From an uncultured Roseateles sp. (GTDB lineage Bacteria; Pseudomonadota; Gammaproteobacteria; Burkholderiales; Burkholderiaceae_C): DNA of 64,000 bases. Numbering within the stretch: the first letter of the stretch is position 1; every line of letters starts with the position of its first letter. Shown piece after piece: positions 1 to 10,824 of this stretch. The notes beneath the pieces were generated by a model. The model was given only the letters and a program-made list of their open reading frames with translations, was not told the origin of the DNA and made no database searches. The stretch covers positions 1-64,000 of the forward strand of contig NZ_CAJYPS010000003.1 of the NCBI RefSeq assembly GCF_913777145.1. Direction: 5' to 3'. The translations under genes and the position numbers were made by a program.

Positions 1-950
1 CCTGTGCGATCGAAGCCAGCAGCATCGGCATCGTCGAAGGCCGGCTGGCCGGCAGCGCGGTGCGCGTGGCGGTGTTCACCAACTTCACGCAGGACCACCT
101 CGACTACCACCTCACCATGGACGCCTACTGGGCGGCCAAGCGGGCGCTGTTCGACTTCCCCGGCCTGCGCGCCGCGGTGGTGAACCTGGACGACGAGCGC
201 GGCGCTGCGCTGGCGCTGCAGCTGTCGGCGCTGGACCTGTGGACCGTGGGTGTGGAGCGCGCCGACGCGCGCCTGAGCGCGCGCGGCCTGCACTACACGG
301 GCGCCGGCCTGGCCTTCACGCTGCACGAGGGCGGCGCGGCGGTGCCGGTGCAGACCGGCCTGATCGGCGACTACAACGCCTCCAACCTGCTGGGCGTGGC
401 GGCCGCGCTGCGCGCCCAGGGCCATGGGCTGGCCGACGTGGCGCGCGTGCTGGCCGAGGTCACGCCGGTGCCGGGCCGCATGCAGCGCGTGGGTCATGGC
501 CGCGAGCTGCCGCTGGTGGTGGTGGACTACGCCCACACGCCCGACGCGCTGGACAAGGCGCTGGCCGCGCTGCAGGGCCTGGCCGCGGCGCGCGGCGGCC
601 GGCTGGTCTGCGTGTTCGGCTGTGGCGGTGACCGGGACCGAGGCAAGCGGCCGCAGATGGGCGCGATCGCCCAGGCGCGTGCGGCCCAGGTCATTGTGAC
701 CAGCGACAACCCGCGCACCGAGCAGCCCGCTCGCATCCTGGCCGACATCGTCGCCGGCGCACCGCAGGCCACCGTCATCGAAGACCGTGCCGAGGCCATC
801 CAGGCCGCGGTGCTGGGCGCGCAGGCCCGGGACGTGCTGCTGATCGCCGGCAAGGGCCACGAGGACTACCAGGAGGTGCAGGGCGTGCGCCGCCCCTTCT
901 CCGACGTGGCCCAGGCCCGCGCCGCGCTGCTGGAAAGGGCCGGTCTGTGA
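1..950 (+). CDS. murE: UDP-MurNAc-L-Ala-D-Glu:meso-DAP ligase, C-terminal part
   Basis: MurE adds meso-diaminopimelate to UDP-MurNAc-L-Ala-D-Glu in the cytoplasm. The reading frame is open from base 3, so the N-terminal part with the ATP P-loop lies outside the window. Visible are the substrate-binding stretch EASSIGIVEGRL, the central-domain motif FTNFTQDHLDYH, GDYNASNLLG at the start of the C-terminal domain, VDYAHTPDALDKAL, the DNPRTE meso-DAP recognition motif, and the late GKGHEDYQE motif. The stop overlaps the GTG start of murF by 4 bases, as expected for the dcw operon. The apparent GTG at 60 is internal to the gene and not its start. Confidence 0.96.
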   Translation, partial: CAIEASSIGIVEGRLAGSAVRVAVFTNFTQDHLDYHLTMDAYWAAKRALFDFPGLRAAVVNLDDERGAALALQLSALDLWTVGVERADARLSARGLHYTGAGLAFTLHEGGAAVPVQTGLIGDYNASNLLGVAAALRAQGHGLADVARVLAEVTPVPGRMQRVGHGRELPLVVVDYAHTPDALDKALAALQGLAAARGGRLVCVFGCGGDRDRGKRPQMGAIAQARAAQVIVTSDNPRTEQPARILADIVAGAPQATVIEDRAEAIQAAVLGAQARDVLLIAGKGHEDYQEVQGVRRPFSDVAQARAALLERAGL

Positions 951-2362
951 GCGTGGAGCACGGTTTCCTGTCGCTGAGCGAAGCGCTGGCGTTGCTGCAG
1001 GGCCAGGGCGTGGCCGCCCGTCTGGTGGGCGACGGCGCCACGCGCTTTGCCCGTGTGCACAGCGACACGCGCACGCTGCGCGCGGGCGACCTGTTCGTCG
1101 CGCTGCGCGGCGAGCGCTTCGACGCGAATGACTTCCTGGCCCAGGCCGGTGCTGCGGGTGCGGTGGCCGCGCTGGCCGAGCGCGGTCTGGCCGCGGCCGG
1201 TCTGCCGGGCCTGGAGGTGGCGGATGCCAAGGCCGCGCTGGGTGCGCTGGCCGCCGGCTGGCGTGCGCGCCAGCAGCTGCCGCTGATCGCGGTGACCGGC
1301 TCCAACGGCAAGACCACCACCACGCAGATGATCGCGGCCATCCTGCGCGCCTGGGCGGGCGAGGCGGCGCTGGCCACCGAGGGCAACTACAACAACGACA
1401 TCGGCGTGCCGTTGACGCTGCTGCGCCTGCGCCATGACGAGGGGCTGAGCCACCGTGTCGCGGTCGTCGAGCTGGGCATGAACCACCCGGGCGAGATCGC
1501 ACCGCTGGCCGCGATGACCGCACCCACGGTGGCGCTGGTGAACAACGCGCAGCGCGAGCACCAGGAGTTCATGGCCACGGTCGAGGCCGTGGCGCGCGAG
1601 AACGGCCAGGTGCTGCAGGCGCTGGGCGCCAGCGGCTGCGCGGTGTTCCCGGCCGACGACGCCTGCGCGCCGATCTGGTTCGAGCTGGCCGGCAGCCGTC
1701 CCCACCTGACGTTCGCGTTGCAGGGCGAGGCGGACGTGACCGGCCGCGCCGACTGGCAGGGCGAGCACTGGGCGCTGGAGTTGCACACGCCGGCTGGGAG
1801 CGCGCCGGTGGCGCTGCACATGGCGGGCCTGCACAACGTGCGCAATGCGCTGGCCGCCGCAGCCTGCGCGCTGGGCGCTGGCGTGCCGCTGGCCACCATC
1901 GTGCAGGGGCTGGAAGCCTTCCGCGCGGTCAAGGGCCGCTCCGAATTCAAGCGCGACGCCGCCGGCCGCCCGCTGATCGATGACAGCTACAACGCCAACC
2001 CCGACAGCGTGCGCGCGGCCATCGAGCTGCTGGCCGCGCTGCCGGGCGAGAGCTGGCTGATCCTCGGTGACATGGGCGAGGTGGGCGACCAGGGCCCGGC
2101 CTTCCACCGCGAGGTGGGCGCCTACGCGGCCGAGCGCGGCATCGCCCAGCTCTGGACCGCCGGTGCTGCCGCCCGCGATGCGGCCGCGGCCTTCGGCCCG
2201 CGCGCCCGCGCCTTTGGCAGCACGGCCGAGCTGGTCGCGGCCTTGAACGAACAACCGCGCGTGGCCCAGACCCTGGTCAAGGGCTCGCGCTTCATGAAGA
2301 TGGAACAGGTGGTGGCCGCCCTGCAGGCCGGCACCGTCAAAGGAAACGACCATGCTGCTTAG
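947..2362 (+). CDS. murF: UDP-MurNAc-tripeptide:D-Ala-D-Ala ligase
   Basis: MurF joins D-Ala-D-Ala to UDP-MurNAc-tripeptide, the last cytoplasmic peptide step of peptidoglycan precursor synthesis. The 471-residue protein has the Mur ligase ATP loop [10 protein letters not shown] at residues 117-126, the central-domain motif [11 protein letters not shown], and the C-terminal-domain motif [14 protein letters not shown] followed by LGDMGEVG. The length is normal for the family. The GTG start overlaps murE by 4 bases, and its 3' end overlaps mraY by 11 bases, so translation is probably coupled in both directions. Confidence 0.97.
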   Translation: MSVEHGFLSLSEALALLQGQGVAARLVGDGATRFARVHSDTRTLRAGDLFVALRGERFDANDFLAQAGAAGAVAALAERGLAAAGLPGLEVADAKAALGALAAGWRARQQLPLIAVTGSNGKTTTTQMIAAILRAWAGEAALATEGNYNNDIGVPLTLLRLRHDEGLSHRVAVVELGMNHPGEIAPLAAMTAPTVALVNNAQREHQEFMATVEAVARENGQVLQALGASGCAVFPADDACAPIWFELAGSRPHLTFALQGEADVTGRADWQGEHWALELHTPAGSAPVALHMAGLHNVRNALAAAACALGAGVPLATIVQGLEAFRAVKGRSEFKRDAAGRPLIDDSYNANPDSVRAAIELLAALPGESWLILGDMGEVGDQGPAFHREVGAYAAERGIAQLWTAGAAARDAAAAFGPRARAFGSTAELVAALNEQPRVAQTLVKGSRFMKMEQVVAALQAGTVKGNDHAA

Positions 2363-3530
2363 CCTGGCCCAGTGGCTGCAGGGGCTGTACCCGGACCTGG
2401 GCTTTCTGCGCGTCTTTCAATACATCACCTTCCGTGCGGTGATGGCGGCGATGACCGCGCTCTTGATCGGCCTGGCCTTCGGCCCCTGGGTGATACGCCG
2501 GCTGACCGAGATGAAGATAGGCCAACCCATACGCGCCTATGGCGTGCAGCAGCATCTGAGCAAGAGCGGCACGCCCACCATGGGTGGCGTGCTGATCCTG
2601 ATCGGCATCGGCGTGGCCACGCTGCTGTGGTTCGACTGGAGCAACCGCTTCGTGTGGATCGTGATGCTGGTGACCATGGGCTTCGGCGCCATCGGCTGGG
2701 TGGACGACTGGCGCAAGGTGGTGGACAAGAACCCCGAGGGCATGCGCAGCCGCGAGAAGTTCTTCTGGCAGAGCCTGATCGGCCTGATCGCCGCGCTGTA
2801 CCTGGCGTTCAGCGTGTCCGAGACCTCCTTCCTGGGCGTGGTGCAGCTGTTCTTCCGCTGGGTGGCCAGCGGCTTCTCCACCGAGCTGCCGCCGCGCGCC
2901 GACCTGCTGCTGCCCTTCTTCAAGACCATCTCCATGCCGCTGGGCGTGTGGGGCTTCGTCGCGCTGAGCTACTTCGTCATCGTGGGCACCAGCAATGCGG
3001 TGAACTTCACCGACGGCCTGGACGGCCTGGCCATCATGCCGGTGGTGCTGGTGGGCGGCGCGCTGGGCATCTTTGCCTACCTCACCGGCTCGTCGGTCTA
3101 TGCCAAGTACCTGCTGCTGCCCTACATCCCGGGTGCGGGCGAGCTGCTGATCTTCTGCGGCGCGCTGGCCGGCGCGGGCCTGGCCTTTCTGTGGTTCAAC
3201 ACCCACCCGGCCCAGGTCTTCATGGGCGATGTGGGCGCGCTGGCGCTGGGCGGCGGCCTGGGCACGCTGGCCGTGATCACGCGCCAGGAAATCGTGCTGG
3301 GCATCATGGGCGGCGTGTTCGTCGCGGAAGTGCTGTCCGTGATGATCCAGGTGAGCTGGTTCAAGTACACCAAGAAGCGCTATGGCGAAGGCCGTCGCAT
3401 CCTGCTGATGGCGCCGCTGCACCACCACTTCGAGAAGAAGGGCTGGAAGGAGACCCAGGTGGTCGTGCGCTTCTGGATCATCACCATGCTGCTGTGCCTG
3501 ATCGGCCTCGCCAGTCTCAAACTCCGCTGA
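2352..3530 (+). CDS. mraY: phospho-MurNAc-pentapeptide translocase
   Basis: MraY transfers phospho-MurNAc-pentapeptide to undecaprenyl phosphate at the inner membrane, forming lipid I. The 392-residue protein is polytopic, with about ten hydrophobic segments. The family's acidic motifs are all present: the Asp pair at 118-119 (GWVDDW), [10 protein letters not shown] with D221 and D224, and [12 protein letters not shown] with D293, plus the HHHFEKKGW loop near 357-365. The start lies inside the end of murF, and the stop is 4 bases before murD. Confidence 0.97.
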   Translation: MLLSLAQWLQGLYPDLGFLRVFQYITFRAVMAAMTALLIGLAFGPWVIRRLTEMKIGQPIRAYGVQQHLSKSGTPTMGGVLILIGIGVATLLWFDWSNRFVWIVMLVTMGFGAIGWVDDWRKVVDKNPEGMRSREKFFWQSLIGLIAALYLAFSVSETSFLGVVQLFFRWVASGFSTELPPRADLLLPFFKTISMPLGVWGFVALSYFVIVGTSNAVNFTDGLDGLAIMPVVLVGGALGIFAYLTGSSVYAKYLLLPYIPGAGELLIFCGALAGAGLAFLWFNTHPAQVFMGDVGALALGGGLGTLAVITRQEIVLGIMGGVFVAEVLSVMIQVSWFKYTKKRYGEGRRILLMAPLHHHFEKKGWKETQVVVRFWIITMLLCLIGLASLKLR

Positions 3531-3534
3531 CGCG

Positions 3535-5316
3535 ATGAAGCTGGAACTGCCGCTCTTCGCCGACCAGCAGGTGCTGGTGCTGGGCCTCGGGGACTCGGGT
3601 CTCGCGATGGCGCGCTGGTGCGCGGGCTTTGGCGCGCGCGTCACCGTGTGGGACTCGCGCGAGCAGCCGCCGCAGCTGGCGGCGCTGCGCGAGGCACTGG
3701 GCGAGGCGGTGCGTTTCGTGTCGGGCACGCTGGCGGCCGAAGACCTGCAGGGGCTGGACCGCGTGTTCAAGAGCCCGGGCCTGTCGCCGCTGGATGCGCG
3801 CCTGGCCGCGGTCTATGCGAGCGGCCTGCCGGTGCAAGGTGAGCTGGACCTGTTCGCGCAGGCGCTGGCCGCGCTGAAGGCCCAGCACGGCTATGCGCCC
3901 GCGGTGCTGGCGATCACCGGCACCAATGGAAAGACCACCACCACCTGCATGACCGCGCTGCTGGCCGAGCGCGCCGGCCGGCGCGTGGCCGTGGCTGGCA
4001 ACATCGGCCCTACGCTGCTGGACACGCTGGTCGACGCGCTGGCACGCGAGCCCGAGCCTGTCGGCGAGCCCGATGAGGCGAACGAGCCTGCCGAGCCAGT
4101 TGAAGTCGCGCCAGTTGTCGAGGCCAGTGGCGAGACCGAGCAAGACCCGGCCCCCGAGGCCGGCGAGGTGTTGTCCGAAGCGCCGGCCGAGGCCGCGCCC
4201 GCCGTGGAGCTGCCACCCGAGGAGGCCCCGCTGCCCATCGCGCCGCCGCCGCCGCGCGGCCCGGTGTTCGAGACCCTGCCCGAGGTCTGGGTGCTCGAAC
4301 TCTCCAGCTTCCAGTTGGAGGGCGTGGTCGGCTTCGACCCCACGGCCGGCGCCGTGCTCAACCTCACGCAGGACCATCTCGACTGGCATGGCGACATGGC
4401 CGCCTACGGCCGGGCCAAGGCCCGCATCTTCGGCACCGACATGAGCAGCCCCACGGTGCTGGTGGTGAACCGCGATGACGCGGCGGTCGAGGCGCTGGTG
4501 CCGGCGCCGGTATTCGTGAAGGGCACGCGCGGCAAGCCCGGTCGCACGGTCGCGCGCCGCGTGGTGCGCTTCGGGCTCAACGCGCCCACCGCGCCGGGCG
4601 ACTTCGGCCTGGTGGACGAGGGCGGCCTGGCCTGGCTGGTGCGTGCCCGCGAGCTGGACCCGACGATCAAGAAGCGCCGGGGCGACGAGGACGAGCCGCT
4701 GTCCATACAGCGCCTGATGCCGGCCGACGCGCTGCGTGTGCGCGGCCGCCACAACGCCGCCAACGCGCTGGCCGCGCTGGCGCTGGCCACCGCCGCGGGT
4801 TGCGAGCTGGCGCCCATGCTGCACGCGCTGCGCGACTACCGCGGCGAGCCGCATCGCGTGGAGCCGGTGGGCGTCATCGACGGCGTGGAGTTCTTCGACG
4901 ACTCCAAGGGCACGAATGTGGGCGCGACCGTGGCCGCCATCACCGGCCTGGGCGCGGACCGCGCGCCGGCCCGGCTGGTGCTGATCCTGGGTGGCGACGG
5001 CAAGGGTCAGGACTTCGCACCGCTGTCCGAGCCGCTGCAGCGCCATGCGCGCGCGGTCGCGCTGATAGGCCGTGACGCGGCCCAGATCGACGCGGCCATA
5101 GGCGCGGACCTGGCCGAGCTGGGCACGCTGGTGGATTACCTGCCCACGCTGGAGGCCGCCACCGCCTGGGCGCTGGGCCAGGCCCGGCCCGGCGACAGCG
5201 TGCTGCTGAGCCCGGCCTGCGCCAGTCTCGACATGTTCCGCAACTACGCCCACCGCGCCGAGGTCTTCGTCGCCGAGGTGCAGCGCCTGGCGGATGAGCG
5301 GGGGGCCACGCTGTGA
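3535..5316 (+). CDS. murD: UDP-MurNAc-L-Ala:D-glutamate ligase with acidic insertion
   Basis: MurD adds D-glutamate to UDP-MurNAc-L-alanine. At 593 residues it is well above the usual 440-500. The N-terminal Rossmann part (VLGLGDSG, residues 15-22), the ATP loop [10 protein letters not shown] (128-137), ELSSFQLEG (255-263), the TQDHLDWHG motif and the C-terminal FDDSKGTN motif are intact, so it should be active. The excess comes mainly from residues about 172-246, a Glu/Pro/Ala-rich low-complexity stretch inserted between the GNIG motif and the ELSSFQ strand, plus a smaller charged loop ([10 protein letters not shown]) later. Similar enlarged MurD proteins are, from memory, common in Comamonadaceae. 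The stop overlaps the ftsW start by 4 bases. Confidence 0.95.
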   Translation: MKLELPLFADQQVLVLGLGDSGLAMARWCAGFGARVTVWDSREQPPQLAALREALGEAVRFVSGTLAAEDLQGLDRVFKSPGLSPLDARLAAVYASGLPVQGELDLFAQALAALKAQHGYAPAVLAITGTNGKTTTTCMTALLAERAGRRVAVAGNIGPTLLDTLVDALAREPEPVGEPDEANEPAEPVEVAPVVEASGETEQDPAPEAGEVLSEAPAEAAPAVELPPEEAPLPIAPPPPRGPVFETLPEVWVLELSSFQLEGVVGFDPTAGAVLNLTQDHLDWHGDMAAYGRAKARIFGTDMSSPTVLVVNRDDAAVEALVPAPVFVKGTRGKPGRTVARRVVRFGLNAPTAPGDFGLVDEGGLAWLVRARELDPTIKKRRGDEDEPLSIQRLMPADALRVRGRHNAANALAALALATAAGCELAPMLHALRDYRGEPHRVEPVGVIDGVEFFDDSKGTNVGATVAAITGLGADRAPARLVLILGGDGKGQDFAPLSEPLQRHARAVALIGRDAAQIDAAIGADLAELGTLVDYLPTLEAATAWALGQARPGDSVLLSPACASLDMFRNYAHRAEVFVAEVQRLADERGATL

Positions 5317-6563
5317 TCGCTGTCGCCACGCTCAAGGACTGGAGCCAGCGCGTCTTCAAGCGCGAGGAGGGCGCCGCGGCCGTGCCGGTGCGGGACTGGG
5401 TGTCCACGTCCGCCGGCCGGCCCACGCAGTTGCAGGGTTTCGACGTGACCATGGTGTGGGTGGTGGTCGCGCTGATGGCCTTCGGCCTGCTGATGGTCTA
5501 TTCGGCGTCCATCGCGCTGCCGGACAGCCCGCGCTTCGCCAAATACCTGCCCACGCATTTCCTGACTCGCCATCTGGTGGCGATCGGCTTCGGGCTGATC
5601 GCCGGCCTGATCACGGTGCAGATCCCGGTCGCGACCTGGGAGCGCTGGGCGCCCTGGGTGTTCGTGGTGGCGCTGCTGCTGCTGGTCGCGGTGCTGATCC
5701 CGGGCGTGGGCAAGGTGGTGTATGGCGCGCGGCGCTGGATCCCGCTGGGGGTGATGAACTTCCAGCCCTCGGAGCTGGCCAAGTTCGGCATCGCGCTGTA
5801 CGCGGCCAACTACATGATGCGCAAGATGGACGCCCGGGAGAACTTCTTCCAGGCGGTCACGCCGATTGCGATCGCGCTGGCCTTCGTGGGCCTGCTGCTG
5901 CTGGCCGAGCCGGACATGGGCGCCTTCATGGTGATCGCGGCGATCGCGATGGGCGTGCTCTTCCTGGGCGGCGTGAACGGCCGCATGTTCTTCCTGATCG
6001 TCGCGGTGCTGGTGGGCGCCTTCGTGCTGATGATCACCTTCAGCGACTTCCGCCGCGAGCGCATCTTTGCCTACCTCAACCCCTGGGACGAGAAGTACGC
6101 CCAGGGCAAGGCCTACCAGCTCACGCACAGCCTGATCGCCTTCGGCCGCGGCGAGTGGCTGGGCCAGGGCCTGGGCAGCAGCGTGGAGAAGCTGCACTAC
6201 CTGCCCGAGGCCCACACCGACTTCCTGCTCGCGGTCATCGGCGAGGAGCTGGGCTTCGTCGGCGTGGCCCTGGTCATCCTGGCCTTCTTCTGGCTGACCC
6301 GCCGCTGCTTCCTGATCGGCCGCCAGGCGATCGCGCTGGACCGCGTGTTCGCCGGCCTCTATGCGCAGGGCATAGGCATCTGGATGGGCGGCCAGGCCTT
6401 CATCAACATGGGCGTGAACCTGGGCGCGCTGCCCACCAAGGGCCTGACGCTGCCGCTGATGAGCTTCGGCGGCTCGGCCATCCTGATGAACTGCGTGGCG
6501 CTGGCCGTGGTGCTGCGCATCGACCTGGAAAACAGGCAACTCATGCGCGGAGGTCGCGCATGA
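5313..6563 (+). CDS. ftsW: peptidoglycan glycosyltransferase FtsW (SEDS family)
   Basis: FtsW polymerises lipid II at the division septum together with its partner PBP3. The 416-residue protein has about ten membrane segments and the SEDS hallmarks: VYSAS in an early helix, [29 protein letters not shown], the extracellular loop with [15 protein letters not shown], the [18 protein letters not shown] stretch, and the final SFGGSAI motif. A hydrophilic N-terminal tail of about 45 residues precedes the first helix. The GTG start overlaps murD by 4 bases and the stop overlaps murG by 4 bases, so all three are translationally coupled. Confidence 0.96.
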   Translation: MIAVATLKDWSQRVFKREEGAAAVPVRDWVSTSAGRPTQLQGFDVTMVWVVVALMAFGLLMVYSASIALPDSPRFAKYLPTHFLTRHLVAIGFGLIAGLITVQIPVATWERWAPWVFVVALLLLVAVLIPGVGKVVYGARRWIPLGVMNFQPSELAKFGIALYAANYMMRKMDARENFFQAVTPIAIALAFVGLLLLAEPDMGAFMVIAAIAMGVLFLGGVNGRMFFLIVAVLVGAFVLMITFSDFRRERIFAYLNPWDEKYAQGKAYQLTHSLIAFGRGEWLGQGLGSSVEKLHYLPEAHTDFLLAVIGEELGFVGVALVILAFFWLTRRCFLIGRQAIALDRVFAGLYAQGIGIWMGGQAFINMGVNLGALPTKGLTLPLMSFGGSAILMNCVALAVVLRIDLENRQLMRGGRA

Positions 6564-7636
6564 GCGCGCGCCATCTGGTGATCCTGGCCGCCGGCACCGG
6601 CGGCCACATCATTCCGGGCCTGGCCGTGGCCGAGGAAATGCGCCGCCGCGGCTGGACCGTGTCCTGGATGGGCACGCCCGCCGGCATGGAGCACCAGCTG
6701 GTGCCGGCCGCCGGCATCCCGCTGGACGCGCTGCCCTTCGCCGGCCTGCGTGGCAAGGGCCTGGCGCACACGCTGCGCGGCGTGGCGGGCTTTTTCAAGG
6801 CCTTTGCGCTGGCCCGTCGTCTCTACAAGCAGCATGGCGCGAGTGCGGTGCTGGGCATGGGTGGCTATGTGTGCGTGCCGGCCGGCCTGGCCGCGTGGTT
6901 CGCCGGCTTGCCGCTGCTGCTGGTGAATGCCGACGCGGCGCTGCTGATGAGCAATGGCGCGCTGCGCCGTTTCGCGCGCCGTATCGCGTTCGGCTTCGAC
7001 GGCGCGGCCGCCGCGGCCACGCCGAATGCGGTGGTCACCGGCAACCCGGTGCGCGAGGCCATCGAGGCGCTGCCCGGCCCGGCCCAGCGCCTGCAGGGCC
7101 GCAGCGGTCCGCTGCGGGTGCTGGTGGTGGGCGGCTCGCTGGGCGCGCGCGCGATCAATGCGGTGCTGCCGCAGGCGCTGGCACTGTGGCCGGCGGATGC
7201 GCGCCCGCAGCTGCGCCACCAGACCGGCAAGGCCAACCTGGCCGAGGTGCAGCAGGCCTATGCGGCCGTCGGTGTGCAGGCCGAGGTGCTGCCCTTCATT
7301 GACGACATGGCGGCGGCGCTGGCCGACGCCGACCTGGTGATCTGCCGCGCCGGCGCGATCACGGTCAGCGAGCTGTGCGCGGCCGGCAGCGCGGCGCTGC
7401 TGGTGCCGCTGGTGGTCAGCACCACCTCGCACCAGCGCGACAACGCGGTGTTCATGGCCCAGCATGGCGCGGCGCTGCACCTGCCGCAGACCGAGCTGAC
7501 GCCACAGCGCCTTCACGAGCTGGTGGCGGGCCTGGACCGTGCGCAGCTGGTGGCCATGGGCGACAAGGCCCGCGCGCTGGCCCGGCCGCGCGCCGCCGCG
7601 CGTGTGGCGGACGAGATCGAGGGGATGCAGCGATGA
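6560..7636 (+). CDS. murG: lipid II synthase MurG (GlcNAc transferase)
   Basis: MurG is the membrane-associated GT28 glycosyltransferase that adds GlcNAc to lipid I to give lipid II. The 358-residue protein begins with the glycine-rich acceptor loop [16 protein letters not shown] and has the second glycine loop [10 protein letters not shown] and the UDP-GlcNAc-binding [15 protein letters not shown] segment followed by the [10 protein letters not shown] loop. I chose ATG 6560 because it overlaps the ftsW stop in the ATGA arrangement used across this operon and gives the canonical N-terminus [16 protein letters not shown]. Confidence 0.96.
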   Translation: MSARHLVILAAGTGGHIIPGLAVAEEMRRRGWTVSWMGTPAGMEHQLVPAAGIPLDALPFAGLRGKGLAHTLRGVAGFFKAFALARRLYKQHGASAVLGMGGYVCVPAGLAAWFAGLPLLLVNADAALLMSNGALRRFARRIAFGFDGAAAAATPNAVVTGNPVREAIEALPGPAQRLQGRSGPLRVLVVGGSLGARAINAVLPQALALWPADARPQLRHQTGKANLAEVQQAYAAVGVQAEVLPFIDDMAAALADADLVICRAGAITVSELCAAGSAALLVPLVVSTTSHQRDNAVFMAQHGAALHLPQTELTPQRLHELVAGLDRAQLVAMGDKARALARPRAAARVADEIEGMQR

Positions 7637-9021
7637 AACATGCCGTCCAGAAGCTGCATTTCGTGGGCATAGGTGGTGCCGGCATGAGCGGCATTGCCGA
7701 GATCCTGCACAACCTGGGCTTCACGGTCAGCGGGTCGGACGCGGCGGAGAGCGCCACCACGGAGCGCCTGCGCGCGCTGGGCTTGCGGGTGGAGATCGGC
7801 CATGCGGCGCCGCACATCGGCGACGCCCAGGTGCTGGTCACCAGCACCGCGGTGGCGGCCGACAACCCCGAGGTGCAGGCCGCGCGTGCGCGCCAGCTGC
7901 CGGTGGTGCGCCGCGCGGTGATGCTGGCCGAGCTGATGCGGCTGAAGTCCGGCATCGCGATCGCCGGCACCCATGGCAAGACCACCACCACCTCGCTGGT
8001 CACGTCCATCCTCGTGGAGGCCGGGCTGGATCCGACCTTCGTGATCGGCGGCAAGCTGAACGCCGCAGGCGCCAACTCGCGCCTGGGCCAGGGCGAGTTC
8101 ATCGTCGTGGAGGCGGACGAGAGCGACGCGTCCTTCCTGCACCTCAACCCGGTGCTGTCGGTGGTCACCAACATCGACGCCGACCACATGGACACCTACG
8201 GCCACTCCTTCGAGCGGCTGCAGCAGGCCTTTGTGGATTTCCTGCACCGCATGCCCTTCTACGGCGCGGCCGTGGTCTGTGTGGACGACGCCGGCGTGTG
8301 CGGCATCCTGCCCCGCATCGAGCGGCCGCTGCGCACCTATGGCCTGTGCGAGGGCGCCAGCGTGCGTGCGCAGGATGTGCAGGCGCTGGCCGGTGGCGGC
8401 ATGAGCTTCACCTGTCTGCGCGAGGGCCATGGCCCGCTGGCCGTGCGCCTGGCGCTGGCCGGCGAGCACAACGTGCGCAATGCGCTGGCCGCGATCGCGG
8501 TGGCCACCGAGATCGGCGCCGACGACGCCGCCATCCAGCGTGCGCTGGCCGGCTTCTCCGGCGTGGGCCGCCGTTTCGAGAAGCACGGCGAGTGGCCCGC
8601 GGCCGATGGCGGCCGCTTTGCGCTGGTGGACGACTACGGCCACCACCCGGTGGAGATGGCGGCCGTGCTGGCCGCCGCGCGCGGCGCCTATCCCGGCCGC
8701 CGCCTGGTGCTGGCCTTCCAGCCGCACCGCTACACCCGCACCCGCGACTGCTTCGCGGACTTCGCCCGCGTGCTGGGCCAGGCCGATGCGGCGCTGCTGA
8801 CCGAGGTGTACTCGGCCGGCGAGGCCCCCATCGCCGGGGCCGACGGCCGGGCGCTGGCCGCGGCCGTGCCGGGCGCGCAGTTCGTGCCGCGCGTGGCCGA
8901 CATGCCGGCCGCGCTGGCCGCGCTGACCCGCGACGGCGATGTCGTCATCGGCATGGGCGCCGGCTCCATGAGCACGCTGCCGCGGGCGATTGAAGACCAT
9001 TTCCGAAAGGCTCAGGCATGA
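7633..9021 (+). CDS. murC: UDP-MurNAc:L-alanine ligase
   Basis: MurC catalyses the first amino-acid addition to UDP-MurNAc. The 462-residue protein starts with the glycine-rich nucleotide loop [14 protein letters not shown] (residues 12-25), carries the ATP loop GTHGKTTTT at 112-120, the [12 protein letters not shown] motif, the [11 protein letters not shown] motif, a [11 protein letters not shown] motif and the C-terminal DDYGHHPVE motif. The ATG overlaps the murG stop and the stop overlaps ddl, each by 4 bases. Confidence 0.97.
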   Translation: MKHAVQKLHFVGIGGAGMSGIAEILHNLGFTVSGSDAAESATTERLRALGLRVEIGHAAPHIGDAQVLVTSTAVAADNPEVQAARARQLPVVRRAVMLAELMRLKSGIAIAGTHGKTTTTSLVTSILVEAGLDPTFVIGGKLNAAGANSRLGQGEFIVVEADESDASFLHLNPVLSVVTNIDADHMDTYGHSFERLQQAFVDFLHRMPFYGAAVVCVDDAGVCGILPRIERPLRTYGLCEGASVRAQDVQALAGGGMSFTCLREGHGPLAVRLALAGEHNVRNALAAIAVATEIGADDAAIQRALAGFSGVGRRFEKHGEWPAADGGRFALVDDYGHHPVEMAAVLAAARGAYPGRRLVLAFQPHRYTRTRDCFADFARVLGQADAALLTEVYSAGEAPIAGADGRALAAAVPGAQFVPRVADMPAALAALTRDGDVVIGMGAGSMSTLPRAIEDHFRKAQA

Positions 9022-9992
9022 GCAACACGAGCATCGATCTGAACATTGACGCGGCCGCGCTGGGCAAGGTCGCAGTGCTGATGGGCGGCCACAGCGCCGA
9101 GCGCCCGGTCTCGCTGATGAGCGGTCAGGGCGTGCTGGACGCGCTGCGCTCGCTGGGCGTGGACGCCCACGCCTTCGACCCGGCCGAGCAGCCGCTGCAG
9201 GCGCTCAAGGACCAGCACTTTGCGCGTGCCTTCATCGCGCTGCACGGCCGCGGCGGCGAGGACGGCGCGCTGCAGGGCGCGCTGGAATGGCTGGGCCTGC
9301 CCTACACCGGCTCCGGCGTCACCGCCTCTGCGGTCGCGATGGACAAGACGCTGACCAAGCGCCTGTGGTCCACCGCCCAGCTGCCCACGCCGCAGTACCT
9401 GGCGCTGTCGCGCGCCGAGCTGAGCCGCGAGCGGGTGCGCACCATCCCCGATGTGCTGGGCCTGCCGGTGGTGGTGAAGCCGCCGCACGAGGGCAGCAGC
9501 ATTGGCATCACCAAGGCCATGGGCTATTCCGACATGGCCGGCGCGGTGGAGCTGGCGCTGGGCTTTGACGACGAGCTGCTGTTCGAGCAGTTCATCGAGG
9601 GCCCCGAGCTGACCTGTGCGGTGCTGGGCGAAGGCGAGGGCGCACAGGCGCTGCCGCTGATCGAGATCCGCGCCGAGGCCGGCAACTACGACTACGCCAA
9701 CAAGTACGAGACCGACAGCACGCAATACCTGTTCGGCTCGCTGCCCACCGCGCTGGAGGCCGAGATCCAGCAGCTGGTGCTGCAGGCCTACCGCCTGCTG
9801 GGCTGCCGTGGCTGGGGCCGGGCCGACCTGATGCTGCGCCGCGTCGACATGAAGCCCTTCCTGCTGGAGATGAACACCAGCCCGGGCATGACCTCGCACT
9901 CCCTGGTGCCCAAGGCCGCGCAGGCCGTGGGCGTGAGCTACCCGCAACTGTGCCTGTGGCTGCTGGCCCAGGCCCGTCTCGACCACGCATGA
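9018..9992 (+). CDS. ddlB: D-alanine--D-alanine ligase
   Basis: This ATP-grasp enzyme makes the D-Ala-D-Ala dipeptide used by MurF. The 324-residue protein has [14 protein letters not shown] near the N-terminus, [13 protein letters not shown], the [13 protein letters not shown]-binding loop, and the C-terminal metal-binding [18 protein letters not shown] segment. Length and motifs are normal. It overlaps murC and ftsQ by 4 and 4 bases in the usual dcw order murC-ddl-ftsQ. Confidence 0.97.
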   Translation: MSNTSIDLNIDAAALGKVAVLMGGHSAERPVSLMSGQGVLDALRSLGVDAHAFDPAEQPLQALKDQHFARAFIALHGRGGEDGALQGALEWLGLPYTGSGVTASAVAMDKTLTKRLWSTAQLPTPQYLALSRAELSRERVRTIPDVLGLPVVVKPPHEGSSIGITKAMGYSDMAGAVELALGFDDELLFEQFIEGPELTCAVLGEGEGAQALPLIEIRAEAGNYDYANKYETDSTQYLFGSLPTALEAEIQQLVLQAYRLLGCRGWGRADLMLRRVDMKPFLLEMNTSPGMTSHSLVPKAAQAVGVSYPQLCLWLLAQARLDHA

Positions 9993-10816
9993 ACACCGCC
10001 GCCGCCAGCATCGCGCTGCCGCCCGACGTCCGCCTGATGAATGCGGTGTCGGCGCTGCTCGTGCTCGCGGTGCTGGGTGGTGCGCTGCTGCTGGCCGGGC
10101 GCTGGGCGATGCGCCTGCCGGTGTTCAATGTGCGCGGCATCCAGGTGGTGGGCGATGTGAGCCGCAACAGCGTGGCCTCGCTGCGCGCGAACGCGCTGCC
10201 GCGGCTGCGCGGCTCCTTTCTGAGCCTGGACCTGAAGGACGGGCGCGCCGCGTTCGAGGCCGTGCCCTGGGTGCGGCATGCGGAGCTGCAGCGCATCTGG
10301 CCCATGCGGCTCAAGGTCCGGCTGGAGGAGCACCGCGCCGCCGCCTACTGGGAGCCGCGCCCCGACGGCGCGGACGCCGACTCCGAGTCCACCACCGAGC
10401 GCGCGCTGGTGAACAGCTTCGGCGAGGTGTTCCAGGCCAACCTGGGCGATGTGGAGGACGAAGACCTGCCGGTGCTGTCCGGCCCGGCGCACTCGGCCGG
10501 CGACATGCTGGCCATGTGGCGGGCGCTGGAGCCGGCGGTCGAGCGGCTGGATGACGAGATCGAGCGGCTGGACCTGTCCGGCCGCGGCTCCTGGCGGGCG
10601 ACGCTGGGCAAGGGCGCCGTCATCGAGCTGGGGCGTGGCAGCCAGGCCGAGCTGGTGCAGCGCTTCGAGCGCTTCACGCGCACGGTGGTGACGGTGGAGG
10701 CGCGCTACCACGCGCCGCTGCTGGCCGCCGACCTGCGCCACGCCGATGGCTATGCGGTACGCCTGCGCGGCGTCACCACCCAAACACCGGGAAAACCCGC
10801 AAACAAGAAACGTTGA
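9989..10816 (+). CDS. ftsQ: cell division protein FtsQ
   Basis: FtsQ is a bitopic inner-membrane protein that links early and late divisome proteins (FtsK, FtsBL). The 275-residue protein has a short cytoplasmic tail, one transmembrane helix at about residues 18-40, the POTRA domain opening with [16 protein letters not shown], then the beta domain with [19 protein letters not shown] and a [10 protein letters not shown] motif. Start 9989 overlaps the ddl stop in an ATGA. A basic C-terminal tail (GKPANKKR) follows the last conserved strand. Confidence 0.93.
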   Translation: MNTAAASIALPPDVRLMNAVSALLVLAVLGGALLLAGRWAMRLPVFNVRGIQVVGDVSRNSVASLRANALPRLRGSFLSLDLKDGRAAFEAVPWVRHAELQRIWPMRLKVRLEEHRAAAYWEPRPDGADADSESTTERALVNSFGEVFQANLGDVEDEDLPVLSGPAHSAGDMLAMWRALEPAVERLDDEIERLDLSGRGSWRATLGKGAVIELGRGSQAELVQRFERFTRTVVTVEARYHAPLLAADLRHADGYAVRLRGVTTQTPGKPANKKR

Positions 10817-10824
10817 GGACGGAC

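Noticed and set aside
866..2353. Long antisense open frame across murF, and similar long frames opposite ftsW, murC, ftsZ, purH and the fad genes
   Set aside because: High GC leaves few stops in the third frame. The translations are Arg/Gln/His/Gly-rich, without motifs, and lie fully opposite well-supported genes.
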